A DNA stretch of 64,000 nt, from contig JANYCW010000046.1 in the NCBI GenBank assembly GCA_025360085.1, forward strand, positions 1 to 64,000, given 5' to 3'. Source of the DNA: Actinomycetes bacterium (GTDB lineage: Bacteria > Actinomycetota > Actinomycetes > Nanopelagicales > Nanopelagicaceae). The notes beneath the pieces were generated by a model. That model saw only the letters and a program-made list of their open reading frames with translations, was not told where the DNA came from and ran no database searches. Below, piece by piece: positions 28,009-36,521 of the stretch (positions are counted from its first letter, which is position 1; every line of letters starts with the position of its first letter). The position numbers were made by a program, and so were the translations under genes.

Positions 28009-30353
28009 ACGTCAGCCATGAGATAAGCAACGACACCACGATCGATTCGTTTCACCGCATCTCTACATATGGGATTGAGTGTGGGACTTGCAACTGAAAT
28101 TTGCTTTAATAAGTCAATCAGCTGCTTGGTTGATCGGACAAAGTCGCCAACGGACATATCGCTATTTTTGAGAACGCTATATAAAGAGCCTCCATTGGCC
28201 CACTTAAATGCGATTGCACAAAAGCCAGCATCTGGTTCGCGTTGAGTTCTTACACCGTACTCACTTTCAATTCGCTCTAACTGGCTCCAGATAGCGACAA
28301 CCTCAGACAAGGCCGCAGCAACATTTGAATTTGGAATCTTAGGCGCTTGATTTTCCACTGATCGCGATTCAAAAATCATACACGAAACCGTCGATAGAAA
28401 TTCGACCGCATTCAACTCATCAAAAACTCCGCACCGTATAGATTCAGTAAGCAAGAGATCTGATTCAGCATAAATCTTGGTCAAGATCTTTCCTTGAGCC
28501 GTAGGTTTTTCTCCTTCTATGTAATTAAGTTGACTGAGAACTTGGCAGATCTGATCAAAAGTCTTAGCAATGACATGTGTGCGGCTCTCCACACGCGCAC
28601 GCAAACCATCACTTTCTCGATTCAATCGACCTGCTCGTTCAGTAAAGCGAGCATGATCCTCGCGTTCATTGCAACTATGGCAACTGTGATTTCGAAGTTC
28701 TTTTCGAAGCTCACTCAAATCACTCTCTAGGCGAGATCGTTGACGATTATCAAAACTCTTCTTTTGATCTCGTCGACTTAATAGAACTTCGACTTCCTTA
28801 ATTTCACGGCGGATGCGTGCATAATCAATAAAATCACCGAGATGACAAGTGGCCTTTCCTAAGTTCTCTTCAATTGCCTCGTCATTTTTCCGTAACTGCC
28901 GTGATAGGCCAACGACTGCGCGATCTGCTTGAAATTGAGCAAAGGAGGATTCGAGAGAGCGTCGTGCACGCTCTCGACCAAATCGGGCAATGAGATTAAT
29001 TGACATGTTGTAAGAGGGAGCAAAAGATGATCGCAATGGATACGTACGTGTCGATGCCAAGCCCGCCGCTGAACTGGAATCAACGGTAGGAGACCACAGA
29101 ATTACCGCATTTCCCTCAATGTCTATTCCACGTCGACCCGCTCGACCCGTTAACTGTGTGTACTCCCCCGGCGTAATGGGAACATGCGCCTCGCCATTGA
29201 ATTTGACGAGTTTTTCAAGAACTACCGTTCTTGCAGGCATATTTATTCCCAGAGCCAAAGTCTCTGTTGCAAAGACGGCTTTGACTAGGCCGCGTTGAAA
29301 AAGATCCTCCACCGCACCCTTAAAACTTGGCAGTAACCCAGCGTGGTGAGCAGCGATTCCACGCTCGAGGGCGCTGAGCCACTCGTTAAAACCCAAAACC
29401 TCCAAATCTTCAGAAGCGATATTTGCCGTGTATTTGAGTGCAGTTGCCCTAATCTCATCTCTTTCTTGTGGAGAGGTTAATCGAATTCCCGCGCTCAGAG
29501 ATTGCTTGACCGCGGCATCGCAACCAACGCGTGAAAAAATAAAAGTGATAGCAGGTAGCATGTTTTCGCGTTGCAGCATTTCTATGATCTCTGAACGGCT
29601 TAATCGATCATTTGATTGATTGTAGCGGCCGCGATGATGTTTGTTGATAGCCGATTTTCGAATCGCCTCGCGTTCGCGCTGTAGCACTTCCGGATTAATC
29701 TGACCAGGTTTTTCAAAAAGCTCCAGCATTCGATTTCCGATTAATACATGTTGATATAAAGGAATGGGGCGGATCTCACTGACTATAACGTGTGTATTTC
29801 CACGAACTTGGCCTAGCCACTCACCGAACTCCTCGGCGTTAGAGACAGTCGCCGAAAGTGAAATAACTTGAACGCTCTCCATCAAGTGAATGAGTACCTC
29901 TTCCCAAACTCCACCACGAAATTTGTCTGCAAGATAATGAACTTCATCCATAACGACAAAACCTAAATTTGCTAAGGTGTTAGAGCCGCTATAGAGCATG
30001 TTACGCAAAACTTCGGTTGTCATGACTAATATCTGGGCCTCTGCGTTGATGCTGGTATCACCGGTTAAGAGGCCTACTTTTTCTTCACCAAACTTTGCCA
30101 CAAATTCAAAGTACTTTTGATTTGATAGCGCCTTAATGGGGGTCGTATAGAAACATTTCTTAACCAAGTTCATTGCAAAATATGCGGCAAATTCGCCCAC
30201 CACAGTTTTACCCGCACCGGTTGGTGCGGCCACGAGTACCCCACTCCCCTCCTCTACAGCGTGGCAGGCCGCCAATTGAAAAGGATCAAATTCGAAAGTA
30301 AATGTTGAAAGAAATTTTTCTGTAACTGGATGGGTATTTTGTGACGGATTCAT
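28005..30353 (-). CDS. helY: Ski2-like DEAD/DEAH-box RNA helicase HelY
   Basis: The helicase core is complete: Walker A APTGAGKTVVGEFA, DEVH box VMDEVHYLAD, SLSATVSN, and motif VI QLTGRAGRRGID. A CHSC motif and a long C-terminal helical domain follow, as in mycobacterial HelY. It unwinds RNA or RNA-DNA hybrids, with a role probably in RNA turnover. ATG 30353 is preferred to a start 11 codons upstream because it forms an ATGA overlap with the preceding gene. The encoded length is 782 residues, somewhat shorter than the mycobacterial protein. Confidence 0.93.
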   Translation of the reverse strand: MNPSQNTHPVTEKFLSTFTFEFDPFQLAACHAVEEGSGVLVAAPTGAGKTVVGEFAAYFAMNLVKKCFYTTPIKALSNQKYFEFVAKFGEEKVGLLTGDTSINAEAQILVMTTEVLRNMLYSGSNTLANLGFVVMDEVHYLADKFRGGVWEEVLIHLMESVQVISLSATVSNAEEFGEWLGQVRGNTHVIVSEIRPIPLYQHVLIGNRMLELFEKPGQINPEVLQREREAIRKSAINKHHRGRYNQSNDRLSRSEIIEMLQRENMLPAITFIFSRVGCDAAVKQSLSAGIRLTSPQERDEIRATALKYTANIASEDLEVLGFNEWLSALERGIAAHHAGLLPSFKGAVEDLFQRGLVKAVFATETLALGINMPARTVVLEKLVKFNGEAHVPITPGEYTQLTGRAGRRGIDIEGNAVILWSPTVDSSSAAGLASTRTYPLRSSFAPSYNMSINLIARFGRERARRSLESSFAQFQADRAVVGLSRQLRKNDEAIEENLGKATCHLGDFIDYARIRREIKEVEVLLSRRDQKKSFDNRQRSRLESDLSELRKELRNHSCHSCNEREDHARFTERAGRLNRESDGLRARVESRTHVIAKTFDQICQVLSQLNYIEGEKPTAQGKILTKIYAESDLLLTESIRCGVFDELNAVEFLSTVSCMIFESRSVENQAPKIPNSNVAAALSEVVAIWSQLERIESEYGVRTQREPDAGFCAIAFKWANGGSLYSVLKNSDMSVGDFVRSTKQLIDLLKQISVASPTLNPICRDAVKRIDRGVVAYLMADV

Positions 30354-31219
30354 GCTAACCACGTTTGCATCACGCCGGGAATGCATTCGGCGTTCACTGG
30401 CAATTGGCCAATCCGCTCGCCATCTGCATAGGCAACTGCATCGGCAGCGATTGAAACTTTTTTACTGCGCACTATTTCCACTGCCGGATGGTTCACATGC
30501 GTTCCTTTATAAACTCGGGGAAATACTTTAAGAAACTCTATCTTTGAAACTGGATGCAGAATCATCACATCGAAATATCCATCATGAATATCGGCATCGG
30601 GGCAAACCAACATTCCTCCACCATAAGATCGAGCATTCGAAACTGCTATGAGCATGGCCTCGGTAGAGATAGTTCGATCATCGAGGGTAATTTCGTAATG
30701 CCGAGGCGCAAAACGAGGCAGTTCAATTGCAATGGCAACGTTGTATTTCATCGGCCCTTTGGGCCACGACATTGTGTTAGCTTTTTCATTAACGATTGAA
30801 TCAAAACCTGTCGACAAAATAGCGCCAAACCATTCGCCATTTACTAAACCCAAATCTATAGACGTTGGGGCTTGGGAGACAATTCTTTTAAGGACTGGTT
30901 CGACCTTATCTAATGACCAGCCGAGCGTTCGAACAAAGTCATTACCGGTACCTGCAGGTATAACGGCGAGCGGAATCTGCCCAGGTGTAGTTACTTGAAG
31001 GACGTTATGAACTAATCCATCCCCACCTACTGCGATTACACCCTGACAATCTGGATTTTGAGCGATGAAGAGCGTTAAATTGCGAACTAAGGAGGCTGCA
31101 GAGTTTCCCGTAACTATTTCATAAGATATCCCGTTCGTGGTGAGAAAAACACCTACATAGGCACCAACTGTGGCACCTCTTCCGGATCCGGAAAGGGGGT
31201 TAATGACCAATGCCCACAT
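30350..31219 (-). CDS. Diacylglycerol/lipid kinase family protein
   Basis: It belongs to the DagK/YegS/LCB5 lipid kinases: NPLSGSGRGA at the N-terminus, IAVGGDGLVHNVLQV as the nucleotide-binding GGDGT-like motif, and VIPAGTGNDFVRTLG. Such enzymes phosphorylate diacylglycerol or related lipids at the inner membrane face. The Gly-Gly-Asp-Gly-Leu variant replaces the usual GGDGT. The length of 289 residues is normal. It heads the operon with helY and has its own leaderless promoter just behind tatC. Confidence 0.86.
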   Translation of the reverse strand: MWALVINPLSGSGRGATVGAYVGVFLTTNGISYEIVTGNSAASLVRNLTLFIAQNPDCQGVIAVGGDGLVHNVLQVTTPGQIPLAVIPAGTGNDFVRTLGWSLDKVEPVLKRIVSQAPTSIDLGLVNGEWFGAILSTGFDSIVNEKANTMSWPKGPMKYNVAIAIELPRFAPRHYEITLDDRTISTEAMLIAVSNARSYGGGMLVCPDADIHDGYFDVMILHPVSKIEFLKVFPRVYKGTHVNHPAVEIVRSKKVSIAADAVAYADGERIGQLPVNAECIPGVMQTWLA

Positions 31220-31225
31220 GAGGCG

Positions 31226-31231
31226 ACCTTA
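31226..31231 (-). promoter_or_regulatory. -10 element of the lipid kinase-helY operon
   Basis: On the minus strand TAAGGT lies 6 bases before the ATG, in the 20-base gap behind tatC. The unit can therefore be transcribed separately from tatAC. Confidence 0.5.
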
Positions 31232-31239
31232 CCGCCCTA

Positions 31240-32052
31240 TTACTCGATTGGTGTGACCTCTTCAATCTCTGAGACTTGCCATTGAATCGTCGCACTTCGC
31301 TTATCTCGTCGTTTGTCGACTAAAACAGCTACTCCTCCAGCCATAAAATAGAGTGCACATAGCGGCAGAGCCAGAAGTATCATCGTAAAAGGGTCGCCCG
31401 TTGGAGTGAACGCGGCAGTAAATAGAACAATGCAGAAAATCCACACCCTCCAAGGCCGAAGAATCGTTGTTCCACGCAAAAAACCGATCAGATTAAAAGT
31501 AAGCAGGAATATTGGAAGTTCAAAAGCTAAGCCAAAAATCAAGATAATTCGCATGACGAAGTCCAAATAGTCATCGAATTTAACTAAATTTGAGAGCGCA
31601 TTGGGCGTAAAGCCAAAAAGTACCTTGATGGCAATAGGAAGTACTACATATCCAAGGGTTGCACCGATGGCAAAGAAAGGTGTGGCCGAGACAATAAAGA
31701 GGATGGAGTTGCGTTTTTCTTTACGGTGTAGACCAGGAGCGATGAAGGCCCATAACTGATAGAGCCATAGAGGTGCAGAGAGAATTACACCGGCAAGAAT
31801 CGCGACTTTGATCTGTAGATTTAATGGTCCCAACACTCCACTTATATATAAAGCCCCGCAGTGGGTGGCACCGGATTGTTGAGCGGCCCTTAAATCGCAA
31901 ACCGGTAGGGCAAGTCGAGTGATGATGTCATTATAGAAATACCACCCTACAAAAGATGCAAGGAGAATCGCTACAGATGCGCGAAAAACTCTCTTGCGAA
32001 GTTCGCGAAGATGATCCAGCAGGGGCATCTGTGCGCCTGATTTCGACGCCAT
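31240..32052 (-). CDS. tatC: Sec-independent protein translocase TatC
   Basis: TatC is the receptor of the twin-arginine export pathway. It has the conserved N-terminal MPLLDHLRELRKRVF segment and six hydrophobic membrane spans, with APLWLYQLWAFIAPGLHRKE in the first cytoplasmic region. The length of 270 residues is usual. It starts 6 bases after the tatA stop, so both are made together. It exports folded cofactor proteins. Confidence 0.96.
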   Translation of the reverse strand: MASKSGAQMPLLDHLRELRKRVFRASVAILLASFVGWYFYNDIITRLALPVCDLRAAQQSGATHCGALYISGVLGPLNLQIKVAILAGVILSAPLWLYQLWAFIAPGLHRKEKRNSILFIVSATPFFAIGATLGYVVLPIAIKVLFGFTPNALSNLVKFDDYLDFVMRIILIFGLAFELPIFLLTFNLIGFLRGTTILRPWRVWIFCIVLFTAAFTPTGDPFTMILLALPLCALYFMAGGVAVLVDKRRDKRSATIQWQVSEIEEVTPIE

Positions 32053-32058
32053 AACTAT

Positions 32059-32244
32059 CTACTTCTCGGTTGTACTCTCGTCTTCAATCTTCTTTTCATC
32101 AGTATTCATTTCCTTTATCTCACTTTTGAAGATTCGCATGGAGCGACCGAGAGAACGGGCAGAATCTGGGAGGCGTTTTGCACCAAAGAGGACGAGAACA
32201 ACGATTAAAAGAATCAGAATATGGCTGGGTTCGCGCAGAAACAT
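32059..32244 (-). CDS. tatA: Sec-independent protein translocase TatA
   Basis: The 61-residue protein has one N-terminal membrane helix ([19 protein letters not shown]) with the FGAKRLP hinge, then an amphipathic helix ([17 protein letters not shown]) and a charged tail, the standard TatA layout. An AAGGGAG Shine-Dalgarno sequence lies 7 bases before the ATG. The gene lies 84 bases behind pafC, with TAGCCT as a possible -10 in that gap. No TatB is visible; in actinobacteria tatB lies elsewhere. Confidence 0.95.
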   Translation of the reverse strand: MFLREPSHILILLIVVLVLFGAKRLPDSARSLGRSMRIFKSEIKEMNTDEKKIEDESTTEK

Positions 32245-32328
32245 GGGGCAAGCTCCCTTGGTGGTTAGTTGTTACAGTTGAGGTCCCCCTAGGCTACCGC
32301 AGCCCCGAGCTTTCTGGATAGGTGAAAA

Positions 32329-33252
32329 TTACCTCTCTTTGTAACGATCCAGCATCGCTTTAGCCGCGGTGAGAATTTCAGCGCGAATATTTGGCGGTGA
32401 GACGAGCTCGACGCTTCCAGATGAGGCTAAAATTGAGCGCCGAATCCATTCGAGAGAATAAGAAGTGGTGGAGGCGTCAAGATCCATTGAATCTCTATTC
32501 AGGGAAAATCTCTCCATTACCTCTCGAGCTCTAGAGTGGGTGCGAATAGTGTACGAAGTGGGCGATTGGATCTTTAAAGTTGGCTCAACATGTGAGGGCA
32601 TTGGACGTGTGGTGCTCTCTATTGATTGGATTCGATCCAATCTAAAGATTCGCAACGCATGAGCACTTTGACACATTGCCCATAAGTATTCAAAACCACC
32701 CTCTTGGCGAATTTCAATCGGAATGACAATACGATTGGAAACAACATCAGAGTAAAAAGAGTGATACGTAAGCTTAACCGCCCCATCTCTGAGAAGTGCA
32801 GAGTCAATAATTGATCGCACTGAACCTTCAACTGTCGGTGATGCGCTCAGAATTGCCGGCAAGGAGCCCGGCTTGGAGAGTTTTTCAACAAGAGTTGCGG
32901 CACGTTCTTTCAAATCGCCACGAATATCGGGCAGGGATTTGATGACGAGATCTAAACCCAATAGCAAAGCAATCGTCTCTTCATCACTGAGTGTGCGTGG
33001 ATGTGAAAGCGTTTGTGCATTGTGTATCGTTACAAATCCTGAGTCAAAGGAAAGGTCCATCAGCTCTAAATGTGTGTAACCTGGAAGGCCGCACATCCAT
33101 AGAGAAGTCAGATCAGCAATCATCTGCCCTTGCGTAACCCCAAAATTTTGGGCCAAGAGACCTAACTCGATTCCCTGGTGTGATGAAATATAGGGGACAA
33201 GATCTAGAAGCCTGGCTGTATGTGCCAGCGGAGTCTGAGTAGTTCTATTCAT
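32329..33252 (-). CDS. pafC: WYL-domain transcriptional regulator PafC
   Basis: PafC works with PafB as an activator of the RecA-independent DNA-damage response in actinobacteria. It has an N-terminal winged-helix segment (LLDLVPYISSHQGIELGLLA) and a C-terminal WYL ligand-sensing domain. ATG 33252 is chosen; it overlaps pafB by 8 bases. The encoded length is 307 residues. It is between pafB and tatA, as in Mycobacterium. Confidence 0.92.
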   Translation of the reverse strand: MNRTTQTPLAHTARLLDLVPYISSHQGIELGLLAQNFGVTQGQMIADLTSLWMCGLPGYTHLELMDLSFDSGFVTIHNAQTLSHPRTLSDEETIALLLGLDLVIKSLPDIRGDLKERAATLVEKLSKPGSLPAILSASPTVEGSVRSIIDSALLRDGAVKLTYHSFYSDVVSNRIVIPIEIRQEGGFEYLWAMCQSAHALRIFRLDRIQSIESTTRPMPSHVEPTLKIQSPTSYTIRTHSRAREVMERFSLNRDSMDLDASTTSYSLEWIRRSILASSGSVELVSPPNIRAEILTAAKAMLDRYKER

Positions 33253-34186
33253 GTAACGCAACTATCTCTTGCAAGCAAATAATTATCGAACTTCGAAGCG
33301 TGTCTGGCTCAATAACGAGCACATCTTGGCCATGCCAAAGCACAAGGTCAACGAAGGCGCGTTCGTCTGTGTAATTGAGAGTGATGTGATCCCACTCGCC
33401 TTTATCGGTAACAGTTAGCGCTCTCTTTCGAAGTAACTCTGCCTTTCCTTTACGAATATCAAGCGTGGCTCTATTAACGCTCTCTTTTTCAGTTAACGAT
33501 GCAAAAATATCGAAGCCCAAAGGAATTTCATATCCCTGTACATTTTTAAGAATAGAAATCTCACCATCGATGCGATCTAATCTAAAGGTGCGAACCTGCG
33601 AAATATCGATATCATTTCCAGCGACATACCAATGCGTATCTCTTGTTGCAATCGCATATGGTTGAATAGTTCGAATTTCACGCGCTAAATCAGCTGACAA
33701 ATATGTGAAAGAAATATTTTCACGCTTTGACATCGCGCTCGTAATACTTTGTAAATCTTCATGTTGAGTATGTAAACGTGGGGCAATCGCCGGCAGAGAA
33801 TCTAGATCTGATTCAATACCCATGGATGCTAGTTTTCGCAGGGCACTGTGGGCCGCACCATCTAATGCCGCTCCTCGCCATGCCGCAGCAGCTAGTGAGA
33901 GTAGGGCAATCTCCGTGCCTGAAATTGCCCCCACATCTAATGAATAACCCTCGGGTTTAATCCGATATCCCGCTTCATCTTCAAATAGCGGATCGAAACT
34001 ACCAACTTCAATTTTGACTCCGAGATTTCTAAGGTCATCCTTATCTCGCTCAAACATTCGCTCCTTAGTCTCATCACTACCTTCATAACCAGAGACCGAT
34101 CTGAAAATCTCACCCTTTGTTAGAAATCGTTTAGTGGCCAATAGCGCGATTGTAAGATTGAGCAAACGTTCAGTCTTGCGAGACAC
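33245..34186 (-). CDS. pafB: WYL-domain transcriptional regulator PafB
   Basis: The N-terminal helix-turn-helix (ERLLNLTIALLATKRFLTKG) is followed by a WYL domain (THWYVAGNDIDI). PafBC bind single-stranded DNA and activate repair genes. The gene is translated from GTG inside the end of trmI (17-base overlap). In M. tuberculosis pafB is followed upstream by pafA and, further on, the pup-proteasome genes before trmI; here trmI is the direct neighbour, so that cluster is missing at this place. Confidence 0.93.
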   Translation of the reverse strand: MSRKTERLLNLTIALLATKRFLTKGEIFRSVSGYEGSDETKERMFERDKDDLRNLGVKIEVGSFDPLFEDEAGYRIKPEGYSLDVGAISGTEIALLSLAAAAWRGAALDGAAHSALRKLASMGIESDLDSLPAIAPRLHTQHEDLQSITSAMSKRENISFTYLSADLAREIRTIQPYAIATRDTHWYVAGNDIDISQVRTFRLDRIDGEISILKNVQGYEIPLGFDIFASLTEKESVNRATLDIRKGKAELLRKRALTVTDKGEWDHITLNYTDERAFVDLVLWHGQDVLVIEPDTLRSSIIICLQEIVALHE

Positions 34187-35021
34187 CGTAAGCCCCTTTT
34201 GATGGACGCCGCCTGCGGGCTAAAACTTCAACTCCCGGAGCCATTTTTCGTGACTGTATAAGAAAGCCTGTGTGGGCAATCATGCGGTGTTGTGGGCGAA
34301 CGGCTAAACCTTCGTGATGCCAACCGCGCACAATAGTTTCAGAACTCTCAGGCTCGGTGAAGCGACCATCGGCTTTAATGGCTTCGGCAGTTGCCGACAA
34401 TTGTGTGGTTGTTGCGACGTAAGCCATAAATACACCGCCAGGGCGAAGGGCTTGAGCCGCAATATCAACGCACTCCCAGGGAGCCAACATATCTAGAATG
34501 ACTCGATCATAACTATCGAGCACGATTTGATCTTGCAAATCTCCTACCGTCAAACTCCAATTTTCTGGAGGACCATCAAAATAACTCTCGACGTTAGTGC
34601 GTGCATTTTCGGCAAACTCGGCCCTGCGCTCAATTGAATGGACCGAACCTGTGGCACCACATGCGCGCAATAGTGAGATGGTTAATGCTCCACTACCTAC
34701 TCCTGCCTCTAAGGTTCGAGAGCCTGGATAAATATCGGCTAAACCTATGATCATTGCCGCATCCTTGGGATAGACAATCGTGGCGCCACGAGGCATTGTC
34801 AAAACGTAATCTGCCAGCAATGGCTTAAATGCTGTGAACGCTAAACCCCCCGTAGTGGTAACCACTGATCCTTCAGGCATTGCAATCAACTCGTCGTGGG
34901 TAATCCATCCTTTATGCGTATGCCATTCTTTACCGGCAATGATAGTAAAACTATATAACTTGCCCTTGGGGTCAGTCAGTTGAATGCGATCACCAACGGC
35001 AAAATACCCCACATTAGACAC
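34170..35021 (-). CDS. trmI: tRNA (adenine-58-N1)-methyltransferase
   Basis: TrmI makes m1A58 in the tRNA T-loop. The SAM-binding loop is LEAGVGSGALTISLLRA (residues 98-114), and the N-terminal barrel carries the IQLTDPKGK and HTHKGWITHDEL segments of the family. The length is 283 residues. The start is GTG 35021 with a -10 hexamer 6 bases upstream. It is the counterpart of Rv2118c. It shares a 52-base divergent promoter region with the RecB-like nuclease. Confidence 0.93.
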   Translation of the reverse strand: MSNVGYFAVGDRIQLTDPKGKLYSFTIIAGKEWHTHKGWITHDELIAMPEGSVVTTTGGLAFTAFKPLLADYVLTMPRGATIVYPKDAAMIIGLADIYPGSRTLEAGVGSGALTISLLRACGATGSVHSIERRAEFAENARTNVESYFDGPPENWSLTVGDLQDQIVLDSYDRVILDMLAPWECVDIAAQALRPGGVFMAYVATTTQLSATAEAIKADGRFTEPESSETIVRGWHHEGLAVRPQHRMIAHTGFLIQSRKMAPGVEVLARRRRPSKGAYGVSQD

Positions 35022-35027
35022 GAAAGC

Positions 35028-35033
35028 ATCTTA
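35028..35033 (-). promoter_or_regulatory. -10 element of the trmI-pafBC unit, leaderless
   Basis: On the minus strand TAAGAT lies 6 bases before the GTG start of trmI. Confidence 0.5.
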
Positions 35034-35059
35034 GAGGAAAAAAATAGGCAAAGGGCGAG

Positions 35060-35065
35060 TATCTT
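35060..35065 (+). promoter_or_regulatory. -10 element of the RecB-like gene
   Basis: TATCTT lies 8 bases before the GTG at 35074, giving a leaderless or nearly leaderless transcript. Confidence 0.4.
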
Positions 35066-35073
35066 GACCTCTC

Positions 35074-35838
35074 GTGAACACAGATTCTCGACTGCGCATA
35101 TCGCCAAGTAGCGTCAATGACTATAACAACTGTCCACAACTCTACAAATATCGCTCTATTGATCATTTGCCTCAGCCGCCAAACCTTGATGCAGAGCGTG
35201 GAACGTTAGTTCATACCGTGCTGCATGATCTATTCGAAATTATTGCCACTGATCGAACGCCTTCCAAGGCTATAGATTTACTACCATCACGATGGCTCGC
35301 CCAAATTGAAGCTAAACCTGAATTAGCTGCCATGGTTACCAATGAAAAAGAGTGGCTTGATCGCGCTTCTGCGCTGTTGAAGACATATTTCACACTTGAA
35401 CAACCCAGCGCCTTTGAAGCCACCCACCGCGAACTTCATTTGGAAAATGATTTTGAGGAACGAGTGTATCTGCATGGCTACGTTGATCGCCTTGATATTG
35501 CATCAACAGGTGAAGTGCGCATTGTGGATTACAAAACTGGTAAGTCACCAAAGCCTGGTTGGGAGGAAAAAGCCCTCTTTCAACTGCGGGTGTATGCCTT
35601 GTTGTATTGGAAAACGAGTGGAGTACTCCCCCGTCTATTGCAGTTAATCTACTTAGGCGATGGAAAATTGGTAAAAAGTAATCCCACTCTCGCCGAAATC
35701 GAATCAACTGAAAAGTTTTTGCACCGCACTGCAGCGGATATTTTTATCTCAATTGAAAATAACTATTGGCCGCCAAATCCAAGTAGATTGTGCGACTGGT
35801 GTTTCTTTAAAACAATCTGCCCAGCTCATAATCGCTAA
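35074..35838 (+). CDS. RecB-like PD-(D/E)XK nuclease
   Basis: This is a single-domain exonuclease of the RecB/Cas4-like superfamily. The nuclease motifs are HGYVDRLDIAST, then EVRIVDYKTGKSPKP and LFQLRVYALLYW (D, D-x-K and Q-xxx-Y). One Cys near the N-terminus (NNCPQLYKY) and three in a C-terminal cluster (CDWCFFKTIC) can hold a 4Fe-4S cluster as in AddB or Cas4. The length is 254 residues. It matches Rv2119, which also adjoins trmI. It acts in DNA repair by inference; no helicase subunit and no CRISPR array is nearby. Confidence 0.9.
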   Translation: MNTDSRLRISPSSVNDYNNCPQLYKYRSIDHLPQPPNLDAERGTLVHTVLHDLFEIIATDRTPSKAIDLLPSRWLAQIEAKPELAAMVTNEKEWLDRASALLKTYFTLEQPSAFEATHRELHLENDFEERVYLHGYVDRLDIASTGEVRIVDYKTGKSPKPGWEEKALFQLRVYALLYWKTSGVLPRLLQLIYLGDGKLVKSNPTLAEIESTEKFLHRTAADIFISIENNYWPPNPSRLCDWCFFKTICPAHNR

Positions 35839-36521
35839 ATTACGGCGCCGAAATCACAGTAGAGCTCTTTCAGCGTAGAGATTGAGAGCTGTTCAAGAGA
35901 TTTAACACTTCGGACCCGTGCACTTTCAGGGACAGTTACTAAGTGAGGTACGGCGATAAGCCATGCACCGCTAGCCTTTGCCGCTGCAACTCCCGTTAAA
36001 GAATCTTCAAAAATTAGGCACCTGGTGATGTCGGCCCCACTCTTTTTAGCTGCAAGCAGATAGCAATCTGGATGGGGTTTCGTATTTTTTACATCATCAG
36101 AACTTAGTGAAAAGGGAAATAGTGTTCCACCCAAATTTTCCAAAACGGCATCTACGATGTTTCGTGGACTTGCCGATACCAATCCTGTAGCTACCCCGCT
36201 GGCCTGTAAATCTGTGACAAGTTTGATAGCCCCAGGCATTAATGGCGTAGAACCGAGCAATTTTGCACTTTGAATATCTATAAGGCGTCGCGTGAAGTAT
36301 TGCGGGCTGTGAACGCCTTTGCAACGCTGGAACATATACTCACCCACTCGTGAAAGTGGGCCGCCTAAACAGGCGATCTGATCAGCGGCAACCCAGGTAT
36401 ATCCGAACTCTTGGGTCAACTCGCGCTCTGATTCCAACCACAATGGCTCAGAATCGACCATTAACCCATCCATATCGAAAAAAATGGCATCAAAAAAATC
36501 TCTGTTTTTAGAGTTCGTCAC
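35835..36521 (-). CDS. HAD-family hydrolase, beta-phosphoglucomutase-like
   Basis: It is a small-molecule phosphatase or phosphomutase: motif I FFDMDGLMVDSE, a helical cap, motif II VSASPRN, Lys in NTKPHPDCYLLAAK and motif III FEDSLTGVAAA. The substrate cannot be fixed. The start is uncertain; GTG 36521 gives 228 residues, while an ATG at 36566 would run into the promoter of the divergent PAC2 gene. The stop overlaps the convergent RecB-like gene by 4 bases. Confidence 0.86.
   Translation of the reverse strand: MTNSKNRDFFDAIFFDMDGLMVDSEPLWLESERELTQEFGYTWVAADQIACLGGPLSRVGEYMFQRCKGVHSPQYFTRRLIDIQSAKLLGSTPLMPGAIKLVTDLQASGVATGLVSASPRNIVDAVLENLGGTLFPFSLSSDDVKNTKPHPDCYLLAAKKSGADITRCLIFEDSLTGVAAAKASGAWLIAVPHLVTVPESARVRSVKSLEQLSISTLKELYCDFGAVI
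36509..36514 (+). promoter_or_regulatory. -10 element of the PAC2 gene, leaderless
   Basis: TAGAGT lies 7 bases before TTG 36522, supporting that unusual start codon. Confidence 0.4.

Noticed and set aside
35074..35838. Possible Cas4, because of the RecB nuclease domain with a C-terminal cysteine cluster.
   Set aside because: No cas genes or repeat arrays occur in the window and the place beside trmI matches the Rv2119 family.
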